DNA from: Mesorhizobium xinjiangense
GTDB lineage: Bacteria; Pseudomonadota; Alphaproteobacteria; Rhizobiales; Rhizobiaceae
Assembly: GCF_009749525.1 (NCBI RefSeq)
Contig: NZ_WOAC01000002.1
Coordinates: 1-64,000, forward strand
Direction of reading: 5' to 3'
Length of the DNA stretch: 64,000 bases
Below the pieces are notes generated by a model that did no database searches, had not been told where the DNA came from, and worked only from the letters and a program-made list of their open reading frames with translations. How positions within the stretch are numbered: position 1 is the stretch's first letter; the number at the start of each line of letters is the position of its first letter. Position numbers and translations under genes: made by a program. This document shows positions 27,576-37,958 of this stretch, piece after piece.

Positions 27576-28265
27576 CTACGCTGTCGCCTCGGCGTTGGCC
27601 AGCCGGCCGTCGATCAGGTGCAGGCGCCGGTCCATCCGGTTGGCCATGTCGACGTCATGGGTGACCGCCACGACCGTCTTGCCGCGCTCGCGCACCATTG
27701 CCTCCAGGATCGAGAACACCTGCTCGGAACTGGCGCTGTCGAGACTGCCGGTCGGCTCGTCGGCCAGCACCAGGGGTGGATCGTTGGCCAGCGCCCGGGC
27801 CAGCGCCACGCGCTGCCGCTGGCCGCCGGATAGCTGGTCGGGCCGCTTCTTCATGTGCTCGGCCAGCCCTAGCGAGGACAAGATTTCCGCTGCCCGTTCG
27901 CGCATTTGCGGGCGAGACAGCGAGGCAAGCTTGCGCATCGGCAGTTCGACATTGTCGAGGGCGGAAAATTCCGGCAGCAGGAAATGGAACTGGAAGACGA
28001 AGCCGATCATGGCGAGCCTGGTGCGGGCGCGCTCCCGTTCGCTCATGGAACCGGCGTCTTGTCCGCCGACCGCCAGTTCGCCGCCGGTCGGCCTGTCGAG
28101 CAGGCCGAGCAGGTAGAGAAGCGACGATTTGCCCGAACCCGATGGCCCCGTAATGGCGACGAACTCGTTCTTGCCGATGGACAAGGTGATTTCCTCGACC
28201 AGCGTCACCGGCACCGTTTCGGGCAGCACGCGGGTCAGGTTCCGGGTGGCGATCAGGTCGCTCAT
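27576..28265 (-). CDS. ABC transporter ATP-binding protein, LolD/MacB-like
   Basis: A 229-residue ATPase of the LolD/MacB family. It has a Walker [10 protein letters not shown] at about residue 39, a Q-loop FVFQFHFLLPE, the signature LSGGQRQRVALARAL and a Walker B LVLADEPTGSLDSA. The start overlaps the stop of the FtsX-type permease gene by four bases. It is the last gene of a three-gene unit (adaptor, permease, ATPase) reading away from the tetR gene, and drives a mechanotransmission-type efflux or export pump. Confidence 0.9.
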   Translation of the reverse strand: MSDLIATRNLTRVLPETVPVTLVEEITLSIGKNEFVAITGPSGSGKSSLLYLLGLLDRPTGGELAVGGQDAGSMSERERARTRLAMIGFVFQFHFLLPEFSALDNVELPMRKLASLSRPQMRERAAEILSSLGLAEHMKKRPDQLSGGQRQRVALARALANDPPLVLADEPTGSLDSASSEQVFSILEAMVRERGKTVVAVTHDVDMANRMDRRLHLIDGRLANAEATA

Positions 28266-29503
28266 GTCGCGCCCCTGATGATGTCGACTGGATTGAGCCG
28301 GGCCGCGCGCCTTGCCGGCAGGTATCCCGCGACGGCGGCCGAGCCGAGTGCGAAGGCCGATGCGATGAGGTAATGCAGCACGCTCCAGGCGATCGGCAGT
28401 TCCGTGATCTCCTGGCCGCCGGCATCGAGCTCGAAGCGGATCGACGCCAAGGCGTAGGTGAGACCGAATCCGAGCAGCCAGCCGAACGCCGCGCCGGCAC
28501 CGCCGATTGCGACGGCCTCGATGACGAACATGCGCTGCATGTCGCCCTGGCCGAAGCCGAGCGACTTCATGATGGCGATGTCGCGCGCCTTTTCATGCGT
28601 GATGGTGGAGATGATGTTGAAGATGCCGAAGCCCGCCACCACCATGATCGCCGCAACCACCGTGTACATGATGATGTTGCGGACGATGAAGGCTTCCATG
28701 ATGCCCTCATTGGCTTCCTGCCACGAAACGGCCTTGTAGCCGAGTTCGGCTTCGATCCGCCGCGCCACCGCCGGCGAAGCGTATGGATTGCGCAGCTTGA
28801 CGGTGACGTCGTTTATGATGTTGGGCCGTTCGGCGAGGATCTGCGCGTCCTTCAGCAGCATGTAGGCCTCGCCTTCGTCGCGCGCCGTCGTGCCGGTGTG
28901 GAACAGGCCGACGATGCGAAAGCTCCGCGTAAGGCCGGTCGACGAGACGGCGGTGATCGTGTCGCCGAATTTGGCACCGAGGCGCTCGGCCATCCGGTCG
29001 CCGATAACGACGTTGTTGCCGCCCGAGGCGAGCGCATCGAAGCTACCGCGAACGAACTCGCCGACGATCGGCGAAACGGCGCGCTCGTCTTCAGGTTCGA
29101 CCCCGATGATCGATGCGCTGGCCTCGCGGCTGCGGTAGCGCATGACGCCCTGCGCGCGCAGGGTGGCCGAGAAGGTTCCCGGCACCCAGGCATCGAGCCA
29201 GGCGGTGGCGGCGGTCGGATTGATGATGCCGCGGCGGTCGTCTCGTGGCCGCAGGCCGGAGATCTCCACGGCCTGGTAGATCTGCTCGGCCGGCTGCCGC
29301 GCCGCGCTCCGGCGCTCGTCGGTGATCTGCACATGCGGCATCGTGTCGATCAGCTGCTCGACGAAATCGTCCTGCCCGCCCTGCATCAGCGCCGCCATGG
29401 CGATGGAAAAGCCGACCCCCACGGCAACGCCGATGACGGCCACGACCGTCTGCCGGGCACGGCCGGCAATGTGGGTAAAGGCGATGTCGAGTATGAGCGG
29501 CAT
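28262..29503 (-). CDS. ABC transporter permease, FtsX/MacB-like
   Basis: A 413-residue inner-membrane protein with an N-terminal membrane segment (IGVAVGVGFSIAMAALM), a periplasmic MacB-type domain of about 220 residues, and three C-terminal membrane segments. The stretch TITHEKARDIAIMKSLGFGQ, characteristic of FtsX/MacB permeases, is present. It lies two bases downstream of the adaptor gene and overlaps the ATPase gene. In this system the permease couples ATP hydrolysis to movements in the periplasm. Confidence 0.9.
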   Translation of the reverse strand: MPLILDIAFTHIAGRARQTVVAVIGVAVGVGFSIAMAALMQGGQDDFVEQLIDTMPHVQITDERRSAARQPAEQIYQAVEISGLRPRDDRRGIINPTAATAWLDAWVPGTFSATLRAQGVMRYRSREASASIIGVEPEDERAVSPIVGEFVRGSFDALASGGNNVVIGDRMAERLGAKFGDTITAVSSTGLTRSFRIVGLFHTGTTARDEGEAYMLLKDAQILAERPNIINDVTVKLRNPYASPAVARRIEAELGYKAVSWQEANEGIMEAFIVRNIIMYTVVAAIMVVAGFGIFNIISTITHEKARDIAIMKSLGFGQGDMQRMFVIEAVAIGGAGAAFGWLLGFGLTYALASIRFELDAGGQEITELPIAWSVLHYLIASAFALGSAAVAGYLPARRAARLNPVDIIRGAT

Positions 29504-29505
29504 GG

Positions 29506-30507
29506 CTATCGCGTCTCTGTCGTCACTCTCGCCCCATCGGCCAATTCCTCGGGGTAGGGGCTGACAATGCGGGCATCGTCGCCGAGGCCGGACAGGATTT
29601 GCGTATTGACCGTGCCGCGTATGCCCGTCTCGACGGCGCGGCGGGCGGCACGGCCGTTCTCGATGACGAAGAGCTTACCGTCGCGCAGGGCGGGCGAGGG
29701 GACAAGGAGCGCATCCTCGACCAGCCGGGTGACGATGTTGGCGTCGACGGACATGCCGATCATCAGCGGCGTGTCGTCGGGCAGCCGCAGCTTGACCCGG
29801 TAGGTCTTCGACACGGGATCCCCCTTCGGCGTGATGCTGTCGACCTGCGCCTCGAGCGTGCGGCTGGGAAAGGCGTCGGAGGTGAGATGCGCCGTCTGCC
29901 CGACTTCGACGCGGGGGATGTCTTCCTCGTTGACTTCCGCCACGACGATCAGCGGCCTCAGCCGTCCGACCCAGTAAAGCGCGGTCCCGGGTTCGGCGAT
30001 CTCGCCGACTTCGGCATCCTGGCGCAGCACGACGCCGTCGCTCGGCGCGCGCAGGATGTGATTTTCCAGCCGCGCCGCCTGACCGGCGATCAGCGCCTCG
30101 ATCTGGTTGACTTCGCTTTGTGCCCGATCGAGTTGGGTCGTATTGACCACATTGCGTTCCACCAGCAATGCGATCCTGTCGCGATCGTCGACCGCCAGGC
30201 GGTGGCGCGCCTTGAGTTCGGTCAGCACGGCCTGTGCCTCCGTGTCGTCGAGGCGCGCCAGCTCGTCGCCCTTTTCGATCCTGCTGCCCTCGCAGCCGCA
30301 TATGGACACGATGCGTTCGCGCACCAGCGACGTTACCTTGGCCCAGGTGCGCGGCTCGACCACGCCGGCGGCATAGACGATCGCCGCAGCCTCGCCGCGG
30401 GTCGGCGTCACCGTTGCGACGGCGGCGGGGCGGGTGACGTACCAGTAGCCGCCCGCGGCCGCGCCGGCGAGAACAAAGGCGGCAATGAGAATGCGCGCAA
30501 CCTTCAC
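29506..30507 (-). CDS. HlyD/MacA-like periplasmic adaptor (membrane fusion protein)
   Basis: A 333-residue protein with an N-terminal membrane anchor (ILIAAFVLAGAAAGGYWYV), a biotinyl-lipoyl-like segment (GDELARLDD), a coiled-coil hairpin at about residues 95-150 and a beta-barrel domain ending near PSPALRDGKLFVIENG. It bridges the ABC permease to the outer membrane. It is the first gene of the efflux operon, 86 bases from the divergent tetR start, with a palindromic operator candidate at 30547-30562 in between. No outer-membrane TolC gene is linked. Confidence 0.88.
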   Translation of the reverse strand: MKVARILIAAFVLAGAAAGGYWYVTRPAAVATVTPTRGEAAAIVYAAGVVEPRTWAKVTSLVRERIVSICGCEGSRIEKGDELARLDDTEAQAVLTELKARHRLAVDDRDRIALLVERNVVNTTQLDRAQSEVNQIEALIAGQAARLENHILRAPSDGVVLRQDAEVGEIAEPGTALYWVGRLRPLIVVAEVNEEDIPRVEVGQTAHLTSDAFPSRTLEAQVDSITPKGDPVSKTYRVKLRLPDDTPLMIGMSVDANIVTRLVEDALLVPSPALRDGKLFVIENGRAARRAVETGIRGTVNTQILSGLGDDARIVSPYPEELADGARVTTETR

Positions 30508-30546
30508 GGGTCAATCCTTTGGCCGGTTGTCGATCCTGCAAATTAA

Positions 30547-30562
30547 AATACAGACGTGTATT
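30547..30562. promoter_or_regulatory. Candidate TetR operator between efflux operon and tetR
   Basis: AATACA and TGTATT form a perfect six-base inverted repeat around GACG, midway in the 86-base divergent gap between the adaptor and tetR starts. Size and AT-rich arms fit TetR-family operators. Repression of both transcription units by the adjacent regulator is the natural inference. Confidence 0.55.
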
Positions 30563-30593
30563 GTATCGATATTATCGCTCCTCTACAATCGCC

Positions 30594-31271
30594 ATGACGT
30601 CGGAACAAGTCGAAACGCGAGGTACGGTTCCAATCTTGGGAGAAGACACGACCACCCGAAACCCGGGCCGGCCACGTCGGCCGGAGACGGATGACGCGAT
30701 ACTTTCTGCCGCGCTCGGGCTTTTTATCGCCCACGGCATCGGCGGTGTCAGTTTCGAGGCCGTGGCCCGCAAGGCTGGGGTTACGCGGGCGACCATCTAT
30801 CGTCGGTGGTCGGATCGCGAAGACATGATCGCGCGCGCACTCGGGCGGCTGAAGGAAAAGGCCGAGGCGCCGGTCGGGCGCTGGGAGGAAATGCCGTTCG
30901 AGACCCTCGTTCAGATGATGGTCGAGCACGGGCCGAAAGGGTGGGTGGACTATGACGCCAGGCGACTGCTTGCCCGCATCATTGGTTCGCAGCCGGATGC
31001 GCCGCGCCTGCTGGACGTGTTCTGGGACGTATACGGCGAGCCGCGCCGCGCGGCGTTTTCGGCCATCGTCGAGCGCGCGCGCAAGGAGGGCCACCTGCCG
31101 CCGGAGACCGATCCGGATCTCTTCCAGGCCATGATGAGCGGCGCCATCATGTATCGGCTCTTGCTCATTCCCGGCGAGGATGGAGAAGACGAGCTTCGCG
31201 CCTATTTCGTCGGTATACTGAGGCAACTGGGACTTGGGGAGATACTGGACCGGAGCGGGCGGGCGGACTGA
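30594..31271 (+). CDS. TetR family transcriptional regulator
   Basis: A 225-residue protein with an N-terminal helix-turn-helix at about residues 30-75 ([17 protein letters not shown], then [20 protein letters not shown]) and a C-terminal ligand domain of the TetR_C class. The preceding basic [11 protein letters not shown] stretch is common in this group. The ATG at 30594 is chosen as the first in-frame ATG after the palindrome; a TTG further in is possible. Divergent from the ABC efflux operon, it most likely represses it until a toxic ligand binds. Confidence 0.88.
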   Translation: MTSEQVETRGTVPILGEDTTTRNPGRPRRPETDDAILSAALGLFIAHGIGGVSFEAVARKAGVTRATIYRRWSDREDMIARALGRLKEKAEAPVGRWEEMPFETLVQMMVEHGPKGWVDYDARRLLARIIGSQPDAPRLLDVFWDVYGEPRRAAFSAIVERARKEGHLPPETDPDLFQAMMSGAIMYRLLLIPGEDGEDELRAYFVGILRQLGLGEILDRSGRAD

Positions 31272-31516
31272 CCGCGCCGGGCAGATTGATCCGGCGTGCG
31301 CGCGAACAAATCGGACTTGCGGGCTGTTCGAATGCCAAGCCTGTCGTTCCCCGCGCTGCACGTTCTTCGCCTTTTCGGTCCGGTGACGGACATGCTGCCG
31401 CCCGCTGCCTTGACAAAACGCATCGCGCGTGCGCTTTTCCCGCCGGTTTTAAGGGGCGGCCGTTTCGCGCGGCGGCCCGCTTGCCGTTGAATTTCAAGCC
31501 AAGCGGATATTCGTCC

Positions 31517-33307
<1,791 letters not shown>

Positions 33308-33329
33308 GGAGGTTACCGGCGAGGCTGGC

Positions 33330-33971
33330 ATGGCACGACCGCAAGCAAACGCTTCGCCTCGCGTCCTCGTCACCGGTTTCGAACCCTTTCCGGGCGCCCC
33401 GGTCAATCCGACCGAGGCGCTCGTTTCCCGCCTGCGCCAAAGCCCTCCCGCGATTGACGGCATGGGCGCCTTTCGTGCCGAGGTGCTGCCGGTGGATTAT
33501 GCCGCGGTCGGACCGCGACTGTCGCAGATCGGCCGGGAATTTTCCCCCGACATCGCGATCCATTTCGGCCTGGCGCTCGAATGCGGCGGCTTCCGGCTCG
33601 AACGCCTGGCGCGCAACCGCTTCGCCGCCGACCGGCCCGACAACACCGGAGAGCTCAAGGCTGAGGGCGCCATTTGCCGGGGACCGGGGCTCTTGCCCTC
33701 GAACCTGCCGCTGCCGGAGATTTTCGATCGGCTGACGGCCACTCGGCTGCCGGTCGAATGGTCCGACGATGCGGGCGGCTATCTCTGCAACATGGTCTTC
33801 ACGCTGTCGCGGACACATGCCTGCGAGGATTTCACGCCGGCAATGAGCGGCTTCATCCATGTGCCGCTGACGGGTACTGAGCCCGCATCCAGTTTGAATG
33901 ACGCGCAATTGGCTGCCGGCGCGGCGGCGATCGTCTCGGCCTGCTGCGCCGCCTGGCACAAGGGCGATTGA
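33330..33971 (+). CDS. pcp: Pyrrolidone-carboxylate peptidase
   Basis: A 213-residue cysteine peptidase of family C15 that removes N-terminal pyroglutamate. It shows the N-terminal VLVTGFEPFPGAPVNPT segment, the catalytic Glu91 region (FRLERLA), Cys153 in AGGYLCNMVF and His177 in GFIHVP. The length matches the family. It follows aspS by 22 bases on the same strand and may be co-transcribed. Upstream of the ATG is GAGGTTACCGGCGAGG. Confidence 0.88.
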   Translation: MARPQANASPRVLVTGFEPFPGAPVNPTEALVSRLRQSPPAIDGMGAFRAEVLPVDYAAVGPRLSQIGREFSPDIAIHFGLALECGGFRLERLARNRFAADRPDNTGELKAEGAICRGPGLLPSNLPLPEIFDRLTATRLPVEWSDDAGGYLCNMVFTLSRTHACEDFTPAMSGFIHVPLTGTEPASSLNDAQLAAGAAAIVSACCAAWHKGD

Positions 33972-33972
33972 G

Positions 33973-34000
33973 AAAAAATGCCCGGCGCGAGGCCGGGCAT
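33973..34000 (-). terminator. Rho-independent terminator
   Basis: Nine-base arms (ATGCCCGGC and GCCGGGCAT) enclose a five-base loop. On the minus strand the stem is followed by a run of six T, so it ends the transcript of the secreted-protein gene 34045-35238. On the plus strand it could also stop transcription from pcp. Confidence 0.8.
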
Positions 34001-34044
34001 ATACCTTTCGCTCATTGAGCGGGACCTGCTCCAGCGCGGGCGGG

Positions 34045-35238
34045 CTACTGGTTGGCCTTGACCGTCAGGTTCAATTGTTCCGGCAGCGATTGCGGCGAGG
34101 CCATCGCGCTCGCCGCAATCATGGCGAACGGCACTGGCTTTTCCGGTTCGACGCCGATTTCCAGATTGTCCGGATTGTCGAGATAGGCGTTGACTGCCTC
34201 GCTGATGGCCGTCGTCAAGTTCGAGTTCTGCAGCGCGGCCAGCGCGAAAGGCAGGATCGCCTTCGCCTGATTGGCTATGTCCTTCGGCTCCACGCCCTGC
34301 TGAGCCGCGATATAGGCCAGCACCTTGTCGGTCAGTGTATTGTCGTCGAACCGGATCTTGGCGCCGTGGAGGGTGAGTTGCTGCAAGAGACCCATCATGG
34401 ACAGGCCGGCGGCCGACTTTTCCTCCTCGGTTGCGCTTTCCATCTTGGCGCCCAACTCCTGGAGGGAGGCGATCAACTCAGGCGTATAGCCGCCAAGATC
34501 CATCGTCAGGCCGAGAGTGCCCGCATCGTTGACGGTGATGTCGTAGCGCTCGAGGACGGTACGGCCGTCTTCCGGCGTCCACCAGCCCTCGGCGGCGAGG
34601 TTGCCGCTGAGCGTGGTGAACCCGAGCTCATCGATCGCGTCTTTGGCCTTGGGATCCTCGATCAGCGACAGATCGGCGGAGAAACTTTCGACACCGCCGG
34701 TCATGCGCAGCTTTTCGCCTGCGTCTTCCTCGCTGATTTCTCCGTTCAGGTTGGTCAGCGCGAAGACCTGCTTTCCGGCAAAATCGACGGACAGCTTCGG
34801 CAAGGCCAACGTATCGTAAATCAGCACATCGAGACTGGACGCATCGGTGTCTTCGCCGGGGATGGCGACACCGGTAAGCGTGAGTTCGTCCATGTTCACT
34901 TCAGCGCCCTCGACGTCGAAGATGCTCGGCGCGACGGTCATCTCGTCGACCGCAAATCCGCCGTCGACCTCCTCGATGCCGCTCATGGCAATGTCGCCAA
35001 GGCCGATCGTATTCTGCAGCTCGATATTCGTCAGCTTGACGCCTTCGATGCGCACGGCATCGGTTCCGTCGCCCGAAACGGCGCTCCAGTCCAGTTCGAG
35101 GCCGCCCTGCTTCTCGACGACGGCCTTGAGGCGCGCCGCGACCGCTTCCGCGTCGGCGGCGAGGGCAAACTGCGGCCATGCAGCCAAAATGGTGCCGGCG
35201 ATGGCGATGCTCCGCACGACGGATTGATGCTTGGTCAT
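34045..35238 (-). CDS. Secreted protein of unknown function
   Basis: A 397-residue protein with a Sec signal peptide (SIAIAGTILAAWPQFALA, cleavage near AADAEA). The mature part is acidic and rich in alternating hydrophobic patterns such as VRIEGVKLTNIEL and LGLTMDLGGY, suggesting extended beta-structure in the periplasm with a helical segment at about residues 230-330. No catalytic motif or lipobox is visible and I do not recognise the family. The start at 35238 follows GGGGAAGGA. A strong terminator lies downstream at 33973-34000, so it is probably expressed alone. Confidence 0.75.
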   Translation of the reverse strand: MTKHQSVVRSIAIAGTILAAWPQFALAADAEAVAARLKAVVEKQGGLELDWSAVSGDGTDAVRIEGVKLTNIELQNTIGLGDIAMSGIEEVDGGFAVDEMTVAPSIFDVEGAEVNMDELTLTGVAIPGEDTDASSLDVLIYDTLALPKLSVDFAGKQVFALTNLNGEISEEDAGEKLRMTGGVESFSADLSLIEDPKAKDAIDELGFTTLSGNLAAEGWWTPEDGRTVLERYDITVNDAGTLGLTMDLGGYTPELIASLQELGAKMESATEEEKSAAGLSMMGLLQQLTLHGAKIRFDDNTLTDKVLAYIAAQQGVEPKDIANQAKAILPFALAALQNSNLTTAISEAVNAYLDNPDNLEIGVEPEKPVPFAMIAASAMASPQSLPEQLNLTVKANQ

Positions 35239-35519
35239 TGGGTTCCTTCCCCAGTTCGGTTGGTCGGGTCGCGGCGCTGTGCGGAATAGACCGCCCAACG
35301 GCCTTACCGCAATGGCACGGCGCATATCAGTCAACTGTGAAATATTCCACCTGGAATGCAGGGCCGTCCAAGCGATATTCCTCCAGCCCTATTATCGGGT
35401 CAATCGCACAACCCTCGACAGTGGAAAGAGGTGCGACATATCGATCTGTTCCTTGAATCTGTTTGACAAGCCGAAAGGCGAGGCTTGCCGCGAATCGCCG
35501 GTTGGACTATCGGAAAGCC

Positions 35520-37805
35520 ATGGGAAAAAGCCAGAATCCGCCGGGGGCAGGTGACGGTGGCGATATCGAGACCGTAGACCTCAAAAAGGCGCTCGAAGAG
35601 CGCTATCTCGCCTATGCCCTCTCCACCATCATGCACCGTGCGCTGCCGGATGTGCGCGACGGTTTGAAACCCGTGCATCGGCGCATCATGCATGCCATGC
35701 GTCTGCTCCGCCTCAATCCCGACCAGCGTTTCGCCAAATGCGCTGCGATCGTCGGCGAGGTCATGGGCAAGTTCCATCCGCATGGCGATCAGTCGATCTA
35801 CGACGCGCTGGTGCGCTTGGCGCAGTCCTTTTCCGTGCGCTATCCGCTGGTCGACGGTCAGGGCAATTTCGGCAATATCGATGGCGATAGCGCGGCGGCC
35901 ATGCGCTACACCGAGGCGCGGATGACGGAGGCCGCGACCTCGCTTCTGGAAGGCATCACGGAGGACGCGGTCGATTTCCGCCTGACCTACAACGAGGCGC
36001 ACGAAGAGCCCATCGTGCTGCCGAGCGCCTTTCCCAACCTGCTGGCCAACGGTTCTTCCGGCATTGCGGTCGGCATGGCGACTTCGATCCCGCCGCACAA
36101 TGTCGCCGAGCTCTGCAAGGCGGCGCTGCATCTGATCGACCATCCGGACGCTTCGGTCGAAGACCTGATGACGCGCCATCCCCATCCCGAGGATGACGAC
36201 GAGAACATGGTGCGCGGTCCGGATTTTCCGACCGGCGGCATCGTAGTCGACGAGTGGGACAGCATCCTGGATGCCTACAAGACCGGCCGCGGAACGTTTC
36301 GCGTGCGCTCCAAATGGCAGCGCGAAGACCTCGGGCGCGGCACCTGGCAGGTGGTGGTCACCGAAATACCCTACGGCGTGCAGAAATCCAGGCTGATCGA
36401 GAAGACGGCCGAATTGCTGCTGGCTCGCCGACTGCCGCTGCTCGAAGACATCCGCGACGAGAGCGCGGAAGACGTGCGCGTTGTCCTGATACCCAAGAGC
36501 CGCGCGGTCGACCCGACGATCCTGATGGAATCGCTGTTCAAGCTGACCGATTTCGAAAACCGCTTCCCGCTCAACATGAACGTCCTGTCGCGCGGACGGA
36601 TCCCGAACGTGCTGTCGCTCAGGGACGCGCTGCAGGAATGGCTGGAGCATCGCAAGGAGGTGCTGGTGCGCCGCTCGCGCCACCGGCTGGCCGAGATAGA
36701 GCGGCGTCTGGAAGTGCTGGGCGGGCTGCTGATTGCCTATCTGAATATCGATGAGGTCATCCGCATCATCCGCGAGGAGGATGAGCCCAAGCCCGTCATG
36801 ATGGCGCGCTGGGACCTCACCGACCTGCAGGCCGAAAGCATCCTCAACATGCGCCTGCGTGCCCTGCGCCGGCTGGAGGAGTTCGAGATCCGCAAGGAAT
36901 TCGATGGCCTTACCGAGGAAAAGGCGCAGATCGAGGCGCTCCTGGCCTCCGACGAGCGGCTGTGGAAGGCGATCCGCTGGGAGGTGGAGCGCATCCGCGA
37001 CCAGTTCGGCTCGCGCACCGAACTCGGCCGCCGGCGCACCCACTTCGCAGAGGCGCCCGAGCATGACGAGGAGCACATTCATCAGGCGATGATCGAGAAG
37101 GAGCCGGTGACCGTCGTCGTCTCCCAGAAAGGCTGGCTGCGCGCCATGAAGGGCCATCTGTCGGATTTCGGCAGTCTTTCCTTCAAGGAAGGCGACAAGC
37201 TCAAGCTCGCCTTCCATGCCCAGACGACGGACAAGATCCTGATCTTCACCACCGGCGGCAAGTTCTACACGATCGGCGTCGACCGGCTGCCCGGTGGCCG
37301 CGGCCATGGCGAGCCGATCCGCATTATGGTCGACATGGACAATGGCCAGGATATCGTGACGGCGTTCATCCACGATCCGGCCCGCAAGCTGCTGCTCGTT
37401 TCGCAGCAGGGCAACGGCTTCGTCGTGGCCGAAGAGGACGTGGCGGCCAACACCCGCAAGGGCAAGCAGGTCATGAACGTCAAGGCGCCGGACGAGGCGC
37501 GCATATGCATGCCCGTCGATGGCGACCACGTGGCGATCGTCGGCGAGAACCGCAAGCTGCTCGTCTTCGCGCTGTCCGACGTGCCGGTGATGGCGCGCGG
37601 CAAGGGCGTGAGGTTGCAGAAATACAAGGGCGGCGGGATCTCCGACATCAAGACCTTTATCCTGGCGGACGGCCTGTCCTGGCAGGATTCGGCCGACCGC
37701 ACGTTCACCCGGAGCGAAGAGGAACTGCGCGACTGGATGGGTGCCCGGGCGTCGGCCGGACGCCTCGTGCCGAAGGGTTTTCCGCGCACCGGCAAGTTCG
37801 GGTGA
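35520..37805 (+). CDS. parC: DNA topoisomerase IV subunit A
   Basis: A 761-residue type IIA topoisomerase subunit that cuts and rejoins DNA to unlink daughter chromosomes. The N-terminal breakage-reunion domain includes [31 protein letters not shown], and AMRYTEARM with the catalytic tyrosine at about residue 131. The C-terminal beta-pinwheel is short and lacks the full GyrA-box set, supporting ParC over GyrA. The ATG at 35520 gives a normal N-terminus. No parE lies in this window. Confidence 0.94.
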   Translation: MGKSQNPPGAGDGGDIETVDLKKALEERYLAYALSTIMHRALPDVRDGLKPVHRRIMHAMRLLRLNPDQRFAKCAAIVGEVMGKFHPHGDQSIYDALVRLAQSFSVRYPLVDGQGNFGNIDGDSAAAMRYTEARMTEAATSLLEGITEDAVDFRLTYNEAHEEPIVLPSAFPNLLANGSSGIAVGMATSIPPHNVAELCKAALHLIDHPDASVEDLMTRHPHPEDDDENMVRGPDFPTGGIVVDEWDSILDAYKTGRGTFRVRSKWQREDLGRGTWQVVVTEIPYGVQKSRLIEKTAELLLARRLPLLEDIRDESAEDVRVVLIPKSRAVDPTILMESLFKLTDFENRFPLNMNVLSRGRIPNVLSLRDALQEWLEHRKEVLVRRSRHRLAEIERRLEVLGGLLIAYLNIDEVIRIIREEDEPKPVMMARWDLTDLQAESILNMRLRALRRLEEFEIRKEFDGLTEEKAQIEALLASDERLWKAIRWEVERIRDQFGSRTELGRRRTHFAEAPEHDEEHIHQAMIEKEPVTVVVSQKGWLRAMKGHLSDFGSLSFKEGDKLKLAFHAQTTDKILIFTTGGKFYTIGVDRLPGGRGHGEPIRIMVDMDNGQDIVTAFIHDPARKLLLVSQQGNGFVVAEEDVAANTRKGKQVMNVKAPDEARICMPVDGDHVAIVGENRKLLVFALSDVPVMARGKGVRLQKYKGGGISDIKTFILADGLSWQDSADRTFTRSEEELRDWMGARASAGRLVPKGFPRTGKFG

Positions 37806-37849
37806 GGGGATAGCCGCGGCCTGCCGTCGTCCGCAGAACAATCATTGCA

Positions 37850-37895
37850 TTACCCTCACCCTCAACTCTCCCTTCAAGGGGAGGGAAGTGGAATG
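37850..37895. repeat. Rhizobial-type intergenic repeat
   Basis: A stretch with repeated CCCTCAC words and a short inverted repeat (CTCCC...GGGAG) follows parC. Similar ACCCTCACCCTC-type intergenic elements are widespread in rhizobial genomes. Here it lies in the convergent gap between parC and the RND operon. Copy number was not checked. Confidence 0.4.
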
Positions 37896-37907
37896 GGCGC
37901 GCCACAG

Positions 37908-37937
37908 CCCCCGGATAGCCCTTTGGGCCTCCGGGGG
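37908..37937. terminator. Hairpin in convergent parC/RND gap
   Basis: Arms CCCCCGGA and TCCGGGGG enclose a 14-base loop that itself contains a GCCC/GGGC pairing. A second hairpin (GGCGGAG and CTCCGCC, 37945-37968) covers the RND stop codon. Together they probably end transcription from both sides, though neither has a T-run. Confidence 0.5.
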
Positions 37938-37958
37938 CGGGGGCGGCGGAGCAGGATG

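Noticed and set aside
35400-37841. Minus-strand frame of 813 codons opposite parC
   Set aside because: It is antisense to parC over its length and has a composition typical of frame shadows. A similar 753-codon frame lies opposite aspS at 31202-33463.
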